Shown here: piece by piece, positions 33,960 through 40,779 of the stretch | Position numbering within the stretch: the stretch's first letter is position 1 | Layout of the letters: every line of letters begins with the position of its first letter | The notes under the pieces: generated by a model | What the model was told of the DNA's origin: nothing | The model's database searches: none | Seen by the model: the letters and a program-made list of their open reading frames with translations, nothing else | Position numbers and translations under genes: made by a program | Source: Verrucomicrobiaceae bacterium | Lineage (GTDB): Bacteria; Verrucomicrobiota; Verrucomicrobiia; Verrucomicrobiales; Verrucomicrobiaceae | NCBI GenBank assembly: GCA_016795485.1 | Contig: JAEUHM010000045.1 | Location: 1-40,779, forward strand | DNA: 40,779 nucleotides | Reading direction: 5' to 3'

Positions 33960-35107
33960 GCGCTGGTTGTGGGTTGAAGAATTTTCCGGGCGATGTCCGC
34001 AAAACGTTGTTCGTCCGACTGTCCGCCAGCAGAAGGAACGAGCGGAAGTAACTGGTCGAAGGTGCAATCAATCAGCGTGACGTTCTCCAAGCCCGAAGCC
34101 CCAGCCAATTCAGAGAGGACTTTGAAGTAGCGGTTCGCATCGGCACCCTCCGACTTTTTCGCCAATGAGCGGGTAGCCACGACGAGGTTGAACTGCGGAT
34201 TGCTCCGCAACGCGGATAGAATCGGCTCCGAAAGATGGTCGTCATTGAACCCGAATCCCAAGACGAAAAGCGTCGTGTTCGGCTGCCGCAGCGCAAACTG
34301 GAACCGCGCCATCATTTCGAGGAACGGGTGTTGATACGAAAGCTGATACTTGGAATCGCGAGGGAAGATCATCACGCCCTGCTCGGTCTGCGCATCGCGA
34401 ACAATTTCACCACCGACATCATTCCAGTTTACGGAGCCGTGGAGCTTGTAGAGGTGAAACGCTCCTTCGACAAAGCGCGGCTCCCGTTGGTTGGGGACGC
34501 GCCGGACGTAATCCAAGTCGTAGTTCCGTCCGTCGAACCGCTGCGGATCAGTATGTGAGAACCCATCAATTACAGGCAGCCCAGCTTGTCCGGCCGCCTG
34601 CTCAATGCATAGGTCATAGTTGGTCGTGAAAATCATCGTTCGCGGGGCGTCGTTAGAACGACGGGCGAGCCGCTGAAGAAAGCTGCTGTGAGCGGAAAGC
34701 AAGGTTGTCGGGGTGAGAAACGTCCGACATTTCAACGTGATACCTTTCTGAATGTCGGCAATGAAGCCGGTGAGTATCTCGTCTTTGCCATGAAACTGTT
34801 CCGCCATTCGACAACGTGACAAGAACGCCTCGATGTCTTCTTTCGCCTTGGGATGCTCCGACTTAGCAAGCGCGTGCTCGAAGTCTTTGTGCTCCTTAGC
34901 CAGCTTCCAGAAATCCCCCATGCTTGGCCCATCTACTCCAAGCGAAACACCGCTGCCAACCAGGCAGACAATGTGTGTATCAAGAACGCGCTGACAAAGA
35001 CGCTGTGTGATGGACTGACGGATTGAATCGTTCGGCGTTTCGCCGATCTCCTGCCAATCGTTGGTGCCGAGTTTCACGCGCACGGGCTCGGTGGTTTTAG
35101 TTTTCAT
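33956..35107 (-). CDS. SIR2-like (NAD-cleaving) protein of a SIR2-HerA defence pair
   Basis: A 383-residue protein with a SIR2_2-type core. The NAD-binding loop is GSGVS at 51-55 (HIVCLVGSGVSLG), then FTTNYD at 160-165 with the catalytic Asn163, and YKLHGSVNW at 220-228 with the catalytic His223. A final VLGFGFNDDHL at 282-292 is typical of the bacterial SIR2-like branch. When triggered by infection, SIR2-like effectors cleave NAD+ and starve the cell. A preceding helical segment (about 20-45) may make partner contacts. It is the first gene of the defence block, overlapping HerA by 4 nt. The ATG at 35107 has no Shine-Dalgarno sequence. Lower GC than the catabolic genes either side is consistent with transfer. 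Confidence 0.92.
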   Translation of the reverse strand: MKTKTTEPVRVKLGTNDWQEIGETPNDSIRQSITQRLCQRVLDTHIVCLVGSGVSLGVDGPSMGDFWKLAKEHKDFEHALAKSEHPKAKEDIEAFLSRCRMAEQFHGKDEILTGFIADIQKGITLKCRTFLTPTTLLSAHSSFLQRLARRSNDAPRTMIFTTNYDLCIEQAAGQAGLPVIDGFSHTDPQRFDGRNYDLDYVRRVPNQREPRFVEGAFHLYKLHGSVNWNDVGGEIVRDAQTEQGVMIFPRDSKYQLSYQHPFLEMMARFQFALRQPNTTLFVLGFGFNDDHLSEPILSALRSNPQFNLVVATRSLAKKSEGADANRYFKVLSELAGASGLENVTLIDCTFDQLLPLVPSAGGQSDEQRFADIARKILQPTTSA

Positions 35108-35199
35108 ACTGTTTGAGTCTTCAGAGTTGAGAAGTCGCAGACGATCATCAATCGATTATTGCCAGAGGCTTTCCACCAAGCGTAGGCAGGACAGCGCTT
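35108..35199 (-). promoter_or_regulatory. Leader region upstream of the SIR2-HerA genes
   Basis: A 92-nt gap between the stop of the fused sialidase/FAD gene and the SIR2 start, the longest gap in this part of the minus-strand series. It is the only place where the defence genes could have their own promoter; otherwise they depend on read-through from the catabolic operon. No clear -35/-10 pair or terminator stem is visible by eye. Confidence 0.4.
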
Positions 35200-38100
35200 T
35201 TAACGGTGACGAGTGTCCATATCAAGAGACTGCGAAATCCAAAAGGCAAGAATCGCCGCGCCTCGCGTCTCCTTCGTGGCCGGCGAATCCTTCATTTCAG
35301 CCGCATGAACTGCCTTCGCGAGCTGCATCGGCACCAAAGTGTCGTTTTGGAGTTTTTCGAAGCCTTCCTGCCATACGGCCTTCACGGCTTCGGTGAGCGG
35401 TTGGTCGAGTTTGGCGTCGTAGCTCGCGAAGAAGCCTTTGGTGCTGAAAAATTGCGCGGCGACGACTTGGGGATCATCGCTGGTCACATCGACATCGTTG
35501 AAGAAACTGATCATCACTTGGTTCGCGGCGAGTTTGCGGATCAAGGTGTCGGCAGGGAGCTTCGCGGGTGTTGTTTGGCCCTTCACACACAGCGCGGCGG
35601 CGTGGCCGGCGCTTTCGCCGAGCTGCATCCAGACGGGTTCGAGGCGGATGCTGCCCCAGCCGACGTGAGAGGCGCTGATGGCGACGGGGACGAGGAGGTT
35701 GTCGATCTCGTTCGCGAGGATGCTGCGATACGGCACCTGCGCGGGGCGGGATTCTTCGCCGAGGAAGAGGATGCCGTCGGTGTTGCCGCCGGGCGCTTTG
35801 CGCGGCAGGCAGGCGACGGAATCGACCGGCCAGTCGGTCATGGCGATGCTGTCCGAATGGATCGGTGTGCGGGCGATGCCTTCGGCGATGACGTTGTCCT
35901 GCTCTTTGAAAACGTAGCGTCCGACGAGTCGCCGTGCCTCGCGGACGTAGATCTCGTAAGGCGCGTGGCCGTTGTCGGGAAACTCATCGGCGGCGAGGGC
36001 GTAACCGGCGAACTGCTTGCGCTCCTTCTCCGGTGCCTCGGGGTCGTTCTGCACCCACCACAGACGCATGAGCATGGCGTCGAGATAGCGCTTTGAAATC
36101 GCTTCACGCGTCGGCCAGTCGGCGGCGGGATACTCGTTTTGCGGGCCGATCAGGCGACCGCCATTCCACGCGACCTTCTTGTTCGGCAGATTCGGCACGA
36201 AACCGCCGCCGAGAGCTTGCTTCGCGATGGTGGGATCGAAGTTCGCGGGCTTCGACAGCACGATTTGGTTTGCGGGATCACGCGTGAGGATGAGGCGGTA
36301 GTTGTAAGCCATCACGCTGCTGTCCGCCTCGCCGCTTTGCGGACCTTCGACGACCTCGGCGGTCGCGTGGCTGTTGTAGCGGATGTTCAGCGTGCCTTCA
36401 TCAGCGGCCTTCGGGAAGCCGCGCTGGCCGGGCTCCTTGTGGCGCTCCTGCGTGTAAATCACGCCCGCGTGCTTCTCGCCGTATTGCGCACGGGATTCGC
36501 GGCCGATCTGCGTCTTCACGCCCGCTGCAGCCATCAATTCGCCTTCATACATGCCATCCGCGAAGATCTGGCCGCGCACGGTGATCGCCTTCTCACCATG
36601 CATCGGCTTCAACGTCACGCTTTGGAGCAAAGCACCGTCACGTTCCGCTTTCGTGACGATGTGACCGAGCAGCACGGTCAGTGTCTTCTCTTTTTCGACC
36701 ATCTGATTGAAAAGCATCTCCGCGATGCGCGGCTCGACCTTCGGACGATCAATGTGCGCACGGCTCGTTTTGCTCGGCATGGACGCGACGTGCTGAGGCG
36801 AGCCTTCACCATAGGTCTTCGCGTAATACTGCGCCGCGCCGGTGAGCATCTCGCCGTAGATCGGCGAGCGCAGGCCGTCATACGGTGCCTCCCAACCGCC
36901 TGCGCCGCTCGTGACGAAGCCGCCGAGATGCTGTGTGTGATTCACGAACAGCACGCTGAGCCCCTCGCGTGCGGCACGCACCGCACAGGCGATCCCGCCC
37001 GGTGTGCCGCCGATGACGACGAGGTCATACGATTTGCCATCCACGTCCTGCGGCCTCGCGGCGCTCTTCAACAACATCGGCGGTGGAATGACGACCGGTT
37101 TGGCCTCCGTGCTCGTTTTGACGGGAAATCCGGCATCCGCACGCGTGTTGCGCTCGGCGATGGCCTCGGCCTCCGGCACGAGTTGCAGGCCATCGACCGC
37201 CACATAGCCATCCGCGCCCGCGTTCGAGATTTCGATGCTGCCCGATTTGCCCTTCGTGAAGGCAAACACGCCCAACGAACGCGGAATGCCATCCTCCAGG
37301 CAGTCGAGTCGCTGATTCAGCTCGACCACCGTTTCGCCATCGGCACTGCGAATGGTGATCTGCGCCTTTTGAGCGCGGTTCGAGGCATGAAGGTAGAGCA
37401 GGCGCACCTCGTATTTGCCATCGGCAGGAATTTCGGGCGTGAACGTCGCCACCGCGGCCGACTTCTTCGCGCGATCATCGTGCCGATACGCTGAACCAAC
37501 AAGCGGCGTGAGCTTTTCGCTGACTTTCCAAGCGCCGGTGTATTTCGCCGCATCGTCGTCGAGCACGATGCCTGCCGCTTTGCGAGTGGAAGTAGCCGCG
37601 GTGGTCTTTTCGGCCTTGTCCGTCTCCGTGAGCGTGAAGCGCGTGCTCACGACGGAGTTCTGCTCCGCGCCAGGACGATACTTGATGTAGGTCGTTGCGA
37701 CGAGAGTGCCGTCGGGAAGCATTTCGAGGCCCGGATAGCCGCAATCGCTGCTTTTGTGGCTGTGGAGCAGCTTGATTTTGTATTCGCCGTCTCTTCCGCT
37801 GATGATGTCCTCGTAACGGCCGACCCACGCGACGAAATGCGTGCGTGTGGGGCTATCCTTGCCCATGTCGCGGAAGCAGACGACGAGCCGGCCGTCTTTT
37901 GCATACACCGCCTTGTGTCGGTCACCATGCAGTCCCGGCGGCAGCGCTTTCACCTCCGACCACGTCTTGCCCTCGTCATCGCTCGTGATGAAGTGCGCGG
38001 GCTCGGTGCGGATGTTTTCGCGCATTAGGCAGAGCAGTTGCTTGCCATCGGGCGAGCGCACCACCTCTGGCTCGCAGGGCTTCAAATCGCCAAGATCGAC

Positions 38101-38700
38101 GAGAATGCGCCACGGGCTCCAAGTCAGCCCGCCATCGGTCGATTCGCTCTGCGTGACGACGTTCGACTTCGTGTCCTTCGTCTCGCCCGGTCGGCGGATG
38201 TTCGAGAGGCCAATGAGCTTCTTGCCGCCCTCGACCGGCATGATCGTGCAAAACGGCATCACACACACGAGGCCGTTGCTCTGCATCGGTGACCACGTTT
38301 TGCCTTCATCGGTCGAAACCGACTGCTGCATCGTGCCATCGGGGCCTTGTCCGGCATACACGGCGAGCCGCGACACGCCCTGCGGATCGGTGAGACGATA
38401 GATCGCGGGGCAGTTTTTCACCTTCCACCAGTTCTCCGGCACCGGCAGCTCCTCGCTCCACGTTTTGCCGCCATCCTCGCTGCGCTTCAACGGCCCCGCC
38501 GTGCCGCCGTGACCATGCGTCCACACGCAGAACATCGTTTTGCCATCTGGCATCAAAAGCGTCGTGGGATGCCCCTGATACACCTTCTCCGTGCCCTGGG
38601 CGATGATGACATGCCGCTCCGTGTCTTTCGAGAGATCGACGACGGGGATTTGAGCATGTAAAGCGGCCGTCGAGGCCAGAATGAGCAAAGAACGAATCAT
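35200..38700 (-). CDS. Fused sialidase-like / golvesin-like / FAD-dependent oxidoreductase
   Basis: From the ATG at 38700 (ATGA overlap with the alpha/beta hydrolase gene) this is an 1166-residue exported protein with a signal peptide (about 1-16, ending LHAQ). Residues about 20-360 are a sialidase-like propeller with four clear Asp boxes: SEDGGKTW (74-81), STDEGKTW (129-136), STDGGLTW (187-194), SDDEGKTW (240-247). Residues about 395-510 resemble the golvesin/xanthan-lyase C-terminal glycan-binding domain (IPADGKYEVRLLYLHASNR, GYVAVDGLQLVPE). From about 555 an FAD oxidoreductase follows (DLVVIGGTPGGIACAVRAAREG), matching the separate protein at 27843-29711 nearly to its end. The three modules suggest combined trimming and oxidation of a glycan outside the cytoplasm. 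The frame continues open upstream into the hydrolase gene, but that part is only its shadow. Confidence 0.88.
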   Translation of the reverse strand: MIRSLLILASTAALHAQIPVVDLSKDTERHVIIAQGTEKVYQGHPTTLLMPDGKTMFCVWTHGHGGTAGPLKRSEDGGKTWSEELPVPENWWKVKNCPAIYRLTDPQGVSRLAVYAGQGPDGTMQQSVSTDEGKTWSPMQSNGLVCVMPFCTIMPVEGGKKLIGLSNIRRPGETKDTKSNVVTQSESTDGGLTWSPWRILVDLGDLKPCEPEVVRSPDGKQLLCLMRENIRTEPAHFITSDDEGKTWSEVKALPPGLHGDRHKAVYAKDGRLVVCFRDMGKDSPTRTHFVAWVGRYEDIISGRDGEYKIKLLHSHKSSDCGYPGLEMLPDGTLVATTYIKYRPGAEQNSVVSTRFTLTETDKAEKTTAATSTRKAAGIVLDDDAAKYTGAWKVSEKLTPLVGSAYRHDDRAKKSAAVATFTPEIPADGKYEVRLLYLHASNRAQKAQITIRSADGETVVELNQRLDCLEDGIPRSLGVFAFTKGKSGSIEISNAGADGYVAVDGLQLVPEAEAIAERNTRADAGFPVKTSTEAKPVVIPPPMLLKSAARPQDVDGKSYDLVVIGGTPGGIACAVRAAREGLSVLFVNHTQHLGGFVTSGAGGWEAPYDGLRSPIYGEMLTGAAQYYAKTYGEGSPQHVASMPSKTSRAHIDRPKVEPRIAEMLFNQMVEKEKTLTVLLGHIVTKAERDGALLQSVTLKPMHGEKAITVRGQIFADGMYEGELMAAAGVKTQIGRESRAQYGEKHAGVIYTQERHKEPGQRGFPKAADEGTLNIRYNSHATAEVVEGPQSGEADSSVMAYNYRLILTRDPANQIVLSKPANFDPTIAKQALGGGFVPNLPNKKVAWNGGRLIGPQNEYPAADWPTREAISKRYLDAMLMRLWWVQNDPEAPEKERKQFAGYALAADEFPDNGHAPYEIYVREARRLVGRYVFKEQDNVIAEGIARTPIHSDSIAMTDWPVDSVACLPRKAPGGNTDGILFLGEESRPAQVPYRSILANEIDNLLVPVAISASHVGWGSIRLEPVWMQLGESAGHAAALCVKGQTTPAKLPADTLIRKLAANQVMISFFNDVDVTSDDPQVVAAQFFSTKGFFASYDAKLDQPLTEAVKAVWQEGFEKLQNDTLVPMQLAKAVHAAEMKDSPATKETRGAAILAFWISQSLDMDTRHR

Positions 38701-39581
38701 GGCAGCAGGTTCAGCGATTTCAGAAACGCGTCCGTTTTGACAAGGCACTCCTCGAAAAGGGGCTGGGTGCGCATGAGGTAGCCGTGGTCGCCGCCTTCGT
38801 GAATGACGAGTTCGCTGCGGTTGCCGGCTTTGAGCATGGCATCGTGGAAGATTTGAGCGCCTTTGAAGGGCGTCGTCGGGTCGGCGGTGCCGTGGAAGGT
38901 GATCGTGGGCGGCAGGCCGGGGCGGACGTTGTGGGCGGGCGAGAGCTCCTTCCAGCGCTCGCCGATGCGGGCGTTGCCGTAGCCTTCGGTGGAGGTATCG
39001 ATCACCGGGAAGAGCAAAACGAGAGCACTCGGCACGGGCGAGATTTTGAGGTCGTCGGTGTTTTCGTTGAAATCGAACATCGCCGTTGAGGCGGCGAGAT
39101 GACCACCAGCGGAGCCGCCGCTGGCGATGATCTTGCCAGGATCGATGCCAAGCTCGTCCGCATGAGCCCGGACGTAGCGAATCGCGGAGCGCACGTCCTT
39201 CACGCAGTCGAAGACGGTCGTGTTCGTCTTCGCGCTGGCCAGACGATACTGCACGCTGATGCTCACGAGGCCGAGTTTCGCGAAATGATCGGCAAAGGCA
39301 TACATGCGCTCCGGTCCCATGCCCGTCCAACCACCGCCGTGAATGGTGACGTAGCAAATACGCTTGTCGCCGGCCTTCCACCCCTCCGGCTGAAACACAT
39401 GCAGGCTCAATTCGCGATCAGCGACCTTCTTGTAAACGATCTTCCGCGTCGGCGAGAGCTTCGCCACGAGCTGCGCGACGTAGTCATTGGCCGTCTTGGG
39501 CTTCGGCGCAGGTGTTTGAGCCAAAACAGACGACGTGGCGATGATGGCGAAAAGAGGAAGAAGGAGCTTCGGAGGGAGCAT
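38697..39581 (-). CDS. Exported alpha/beta hydrolase (esterase/lipase-like)
   Basis: A 294-residue protein with a signal peptide (about 1-21, LLLPLFAIIATSSVLAQ). The oxyanion-hole motif HGGGW is at 81-85, the nucleophile elbow GGSAGG at 155-160 gives Ser157, the acid is Asp234 in GTADPTTP, and the base is His266 in EGGDHGY. This is the hormone-sensitive lipase/BD-FAE-type carboxylesterase family, which removes acyl or aryl ester groups. Exported members often remove acetyl or feruloyl groups from plant or algal polysaccharides. Its TGA overlaps the start of the fused sialidase/FAD gene by 4 nt, so deacylation and glycan trimming are probably coupled. The precise ester substrate is unknown. 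Upstream lies the ilvA gene, 55 nt away, which is not obviously linked. Confidence 0.92.
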   Translation of the reverse strand: MLPPKLLLPLFAIIATSSVLAQTPAPKPKTANDYVAQLVAKLSPTRKIVYKKVADRELSLHVFQPEGWKAGDKRICYVTIHGGGWTGMGPERMYAFADHFAKLGLVSISVQYRLASAKTNTTVFDCVKDVRSAIRYVRAHADELGIDPGKIIASGGSAGGHLAASTAMFDFNENTDDLKISPVPSALVLLFPVIDTSTEGYGNARIGERWKELSPAHNVRPGLPPTITFHGTADPTTPFKGAQIFHDAMLKAGNRSELVIHEGGDHGYLMRTQPLFEECLVKTDAFLKSLNLLP

Positions 39582-39636
39582 GGCGAGTCAACGAGGCTGC
39601 CTGACCATGCTTGCTGGTAAATTCAAATGTCCATTC

Positions 39637-40779
39637 TCAAGCCGTCATCCGGGCCAGCGTCTCTGCATCGACCGGTTTGCATGAGCGGTAGCCTTCACCT
39701 TGCTCAGGCAGATCCGAGAGGAAAGCATCGCGTGAGGCGGTGTTTTGAAACGTGAGGCCGATCAAGGCGCGACCGACGCGTTCGCCGGACTGGCGGTAGT
39801 TGAAGTAGCAGAGGCTGGCGCGGTCGCGGATGAGGCGGGAGAGGAAGTCATGCAGTGCGCCGGGTCGCTCGTAGAAGTCGAGGCGCAGGAAAAGCGGATG
39901 CGTGAGCAGATCGCCGCGCAGCGGGATGGCGCGGAAGGCCACATCGACGGCGCCGCCGAGGTCCTGCCATTGGAAACCACCTGCATCGAGCCGTGCGGGC
40001 AGTTCCGCGAGCTTCGCGGCGCTTTCGGCGGTGACGGTAAAGACGGGCCAGGCCTCGTCGGGATGATGCAGGCCGTATTGGAAGTCGGCGATGTTCAGGC
40101 CCTCGAAACACGAGTCGAGCAGCGACAGCATCGCGCCGGGTCGCTCGGGGATGTTGATGCGCAGCGTGCGCGAGACGGTGCTGGCCGCGCCCTCGCTTTG
40201 CGCGATGAGGCCGAGCTGCAAAAAGTCAATGTTAGCGCCGGTGATGACGATGAGCACCTTTTTGCTCGCGAATGCGGCGCGCTCTTTGATCACCGCCGCG
40301 AGACCCATCGCGCCGCTTGGCTCGGAAATGCAGCGCAGGCTCTCCCACAGCACGCGGATGGCCGCGCTGACCTCCGCGTTCGTCACGGTGGCGATGCGGT
40401 TGAGCATCGTGCGGCAGATTTCAAAGGGCAGGGCACCCGCTTTGCGCACGGCGGTGCCATCGCAGAAGATGTCGAGGTCGTGCAGCTCCACTGGCTTGCC
40501 ATCTTCGATGGCGGCCTTCATCGATGCCTGGCCGATGCCTTCCACGCCGACGATTTCGATGCCGGGCCAGTAGGTTTTCAGCCAGTCCGCCGTGGCCGAG
40601 GCCATGCCGCCACCGCCGATTTGCAAAAACGCCGCGTCGAACGGCCCGTGGCCGGAAAGCACGACTTCATCCGCCAACGTGCCCTGGCCAGCCATCACCG
40701 CGAGATCGTCGTAAGCATGCACATAGACCGCGCCGCTCGCCTTTTCATGCTCGCGAGCTGCGAGCACCGACTCGTCGTA
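39637..40779 (-). CDS. ilvA: Threonine ammonia-lyase, C-terminal part (biosynthetic type with regulatory domains)
   Basis: The frame is open from the window edge to the stop at 39637, so 380 C-terminal residues are seen and the N-terminal PLP-lysine part is missing. In the visible catalytic portion are the glycine-rich phosphate-cup loop GGGGMASA and the SEPSGAMGLAAVI segment. After it come two ACT-like regulatory domains, as in the long IlvA of bacteria (LRINIPERPGAMLSLLDS and LRLDFYERPGALHDFLSRL). IlvA converts threonine to 2-oxobutanoate, the first step to isoleucine, in the cytoplasm. The ACT-like pair would bind isoleucine (inhibitor) and valine (activator). It lies 55 nt upstream of the alpha/beta hydrolase gene on the same strand, and is a housekeeping gene rather than part of the catabolic cluster. 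Confidence 0.93.
   Translation of the reverse strand, partial: YDESVLAAREHEKASGAVYVHAYDDLAVMAGQGTLADEVVLSGHGPFDAAFLQIGGGGMASATADWLKTYWPGIEIVGVEGIGQASMKAAIEDGKPVELHDLDIFCDGTAVRKAGALPFEICRTMLNRIATVTNAEVSAAIRVLWESLRCISEPSGAMGLAAVIKERAAFASKKVLIVITGANIDFLQLGLIAQSEGAASTVSRTLRINIPERPGAMLSLLDSCFEGLNIADFQYGLHHPDEAWPVFTVTAESAAKLAELPARLDAGGFQWQDLGGAVDVAFRAIPLRGDLLTHPLFLRLDFYERPGALHDFLSRLIRDRASLCYFNYRQSGERVGRALIGLTFQNTASRDAFLSDLPEQGEGYRSCKPVDAETLARMTA

Noticed and set aside
36139..37494. Plus-strand open frame of 451 residues
   Set aside because: It lies antisense to the FAD and golvesin-like parts of the fused protein; composition and lack of motifs mark it as a shadow.
38701..39381. Upstream extension of the fused sialidase/FAD protein to give 1393 residues
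   Set aside because: The extension is the other frame of the alpha/beta hydrolase gene; the ATG at 38700 gives a signal peptide and a 4-nt ATGA junction.
1..40779. rRNA, tRNA, phage integrase or insertion sequence genes
   Set aside because: No cloverleaf, rRNA motif, DDE transposase or integrase-type frame was recognised in either strand.

Overview
The window looks like a chromosomal segment of a Verrucomicrobia-type bacterium (Prosthecobacter/Verrucomicrobiaceae-like). This is an inference from gene content: many exported sialidase-like (BNR/Asp-box) proteins, exported Gfo/Idh/MocA oxidoreductases, FAD-dependent oxidoreductases that open with a TPGG loop, an NPCBM domain, a DUF2752 protein, and start codons that mostly lack a Shine-Dalgarno sequence. 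There is no rRNA or tRNA gene to fix the taxonomy, and I see no CRISPR array, insertion sequence or prophage.

Layout. (1) 1-6334, minus strand: a tightly packed catabolic operon (sialidase-like, Gfo/Idh/MocA, sialidase-like, Gfo/Idh/MocA, HpcH/HpaI aldolase, FAD-dependent oxidoreductase), with gaps of 4-6 nt or ATGA overlaps. (2) 6433-14037, plus strand: MoxR AAA ATPase, an S1C trypsin-like protease, a large exported protein of unknown function, a VCBS/FG-GAP repeat protein, a DUF2752 membrane protein and an amidohydrolase. (3) 14249-20562, plus strand: a small unknown protein, then ExbB- and ExbD-like proteins, an 835-residue TPR protein, a second S1C protease with a PDZ domain, and a MidA-family methyltransferase. 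(4) 20546-27736, minus strand: a complete RND efflux set (adaptor, HAE1-type pump, NodT-type outer-membrane lipoprotein), then a zinc phospholipase C/P1 nuclease-like domain fused to NPCBM. (5) 27843-30954, minus: an FAD-dependent oxidoreductase and a sialidase-like protein. (6) 30951-35107, minus: a SIR2-like gene and a HerA ATPase gene overlapping by ATGA, followed after 9 nt by a DUF1016/PDDEXK nuclease gene. SIR2 plus HerA is a known class of anti-phage defence pair. (7) 35200-39581, minus: a fused sialidase/golvesin-like/FAD-oxidoreductase protein and an alpha/beta hydrolase. (8) 39637-40779: the C-terminal part of a biosynthetic-type threonine ammonia-lyase (ilvA), cut by the window edge.

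How the parts fit together. Regions 1, 5 and 7 look like export-and-oxidise machinery for complex glycans, probably host-, plant- or algal-derived. Regions 2 and 3 look like envelope maintenance: two exported proteases, a proton-motive-force-driven ExbBD motor and a large TPR protein. Region 4 exports toxic compounds.

The most interesting part is region 6. A SIR2/HerA defence pair of lower GC sits inside the catabolic block, a nuclease gene follows it, and that nuclease gene overlaps the next catabolic gene by 4 nt. The nuclease gene carries four short palindromes in its inter-domain linker, each encoding the same VxQxVxQ-like peptide. The fused protein at 35200-38700 and the separate pair at 27843-30954 have the same module order on either side of the defence genes.
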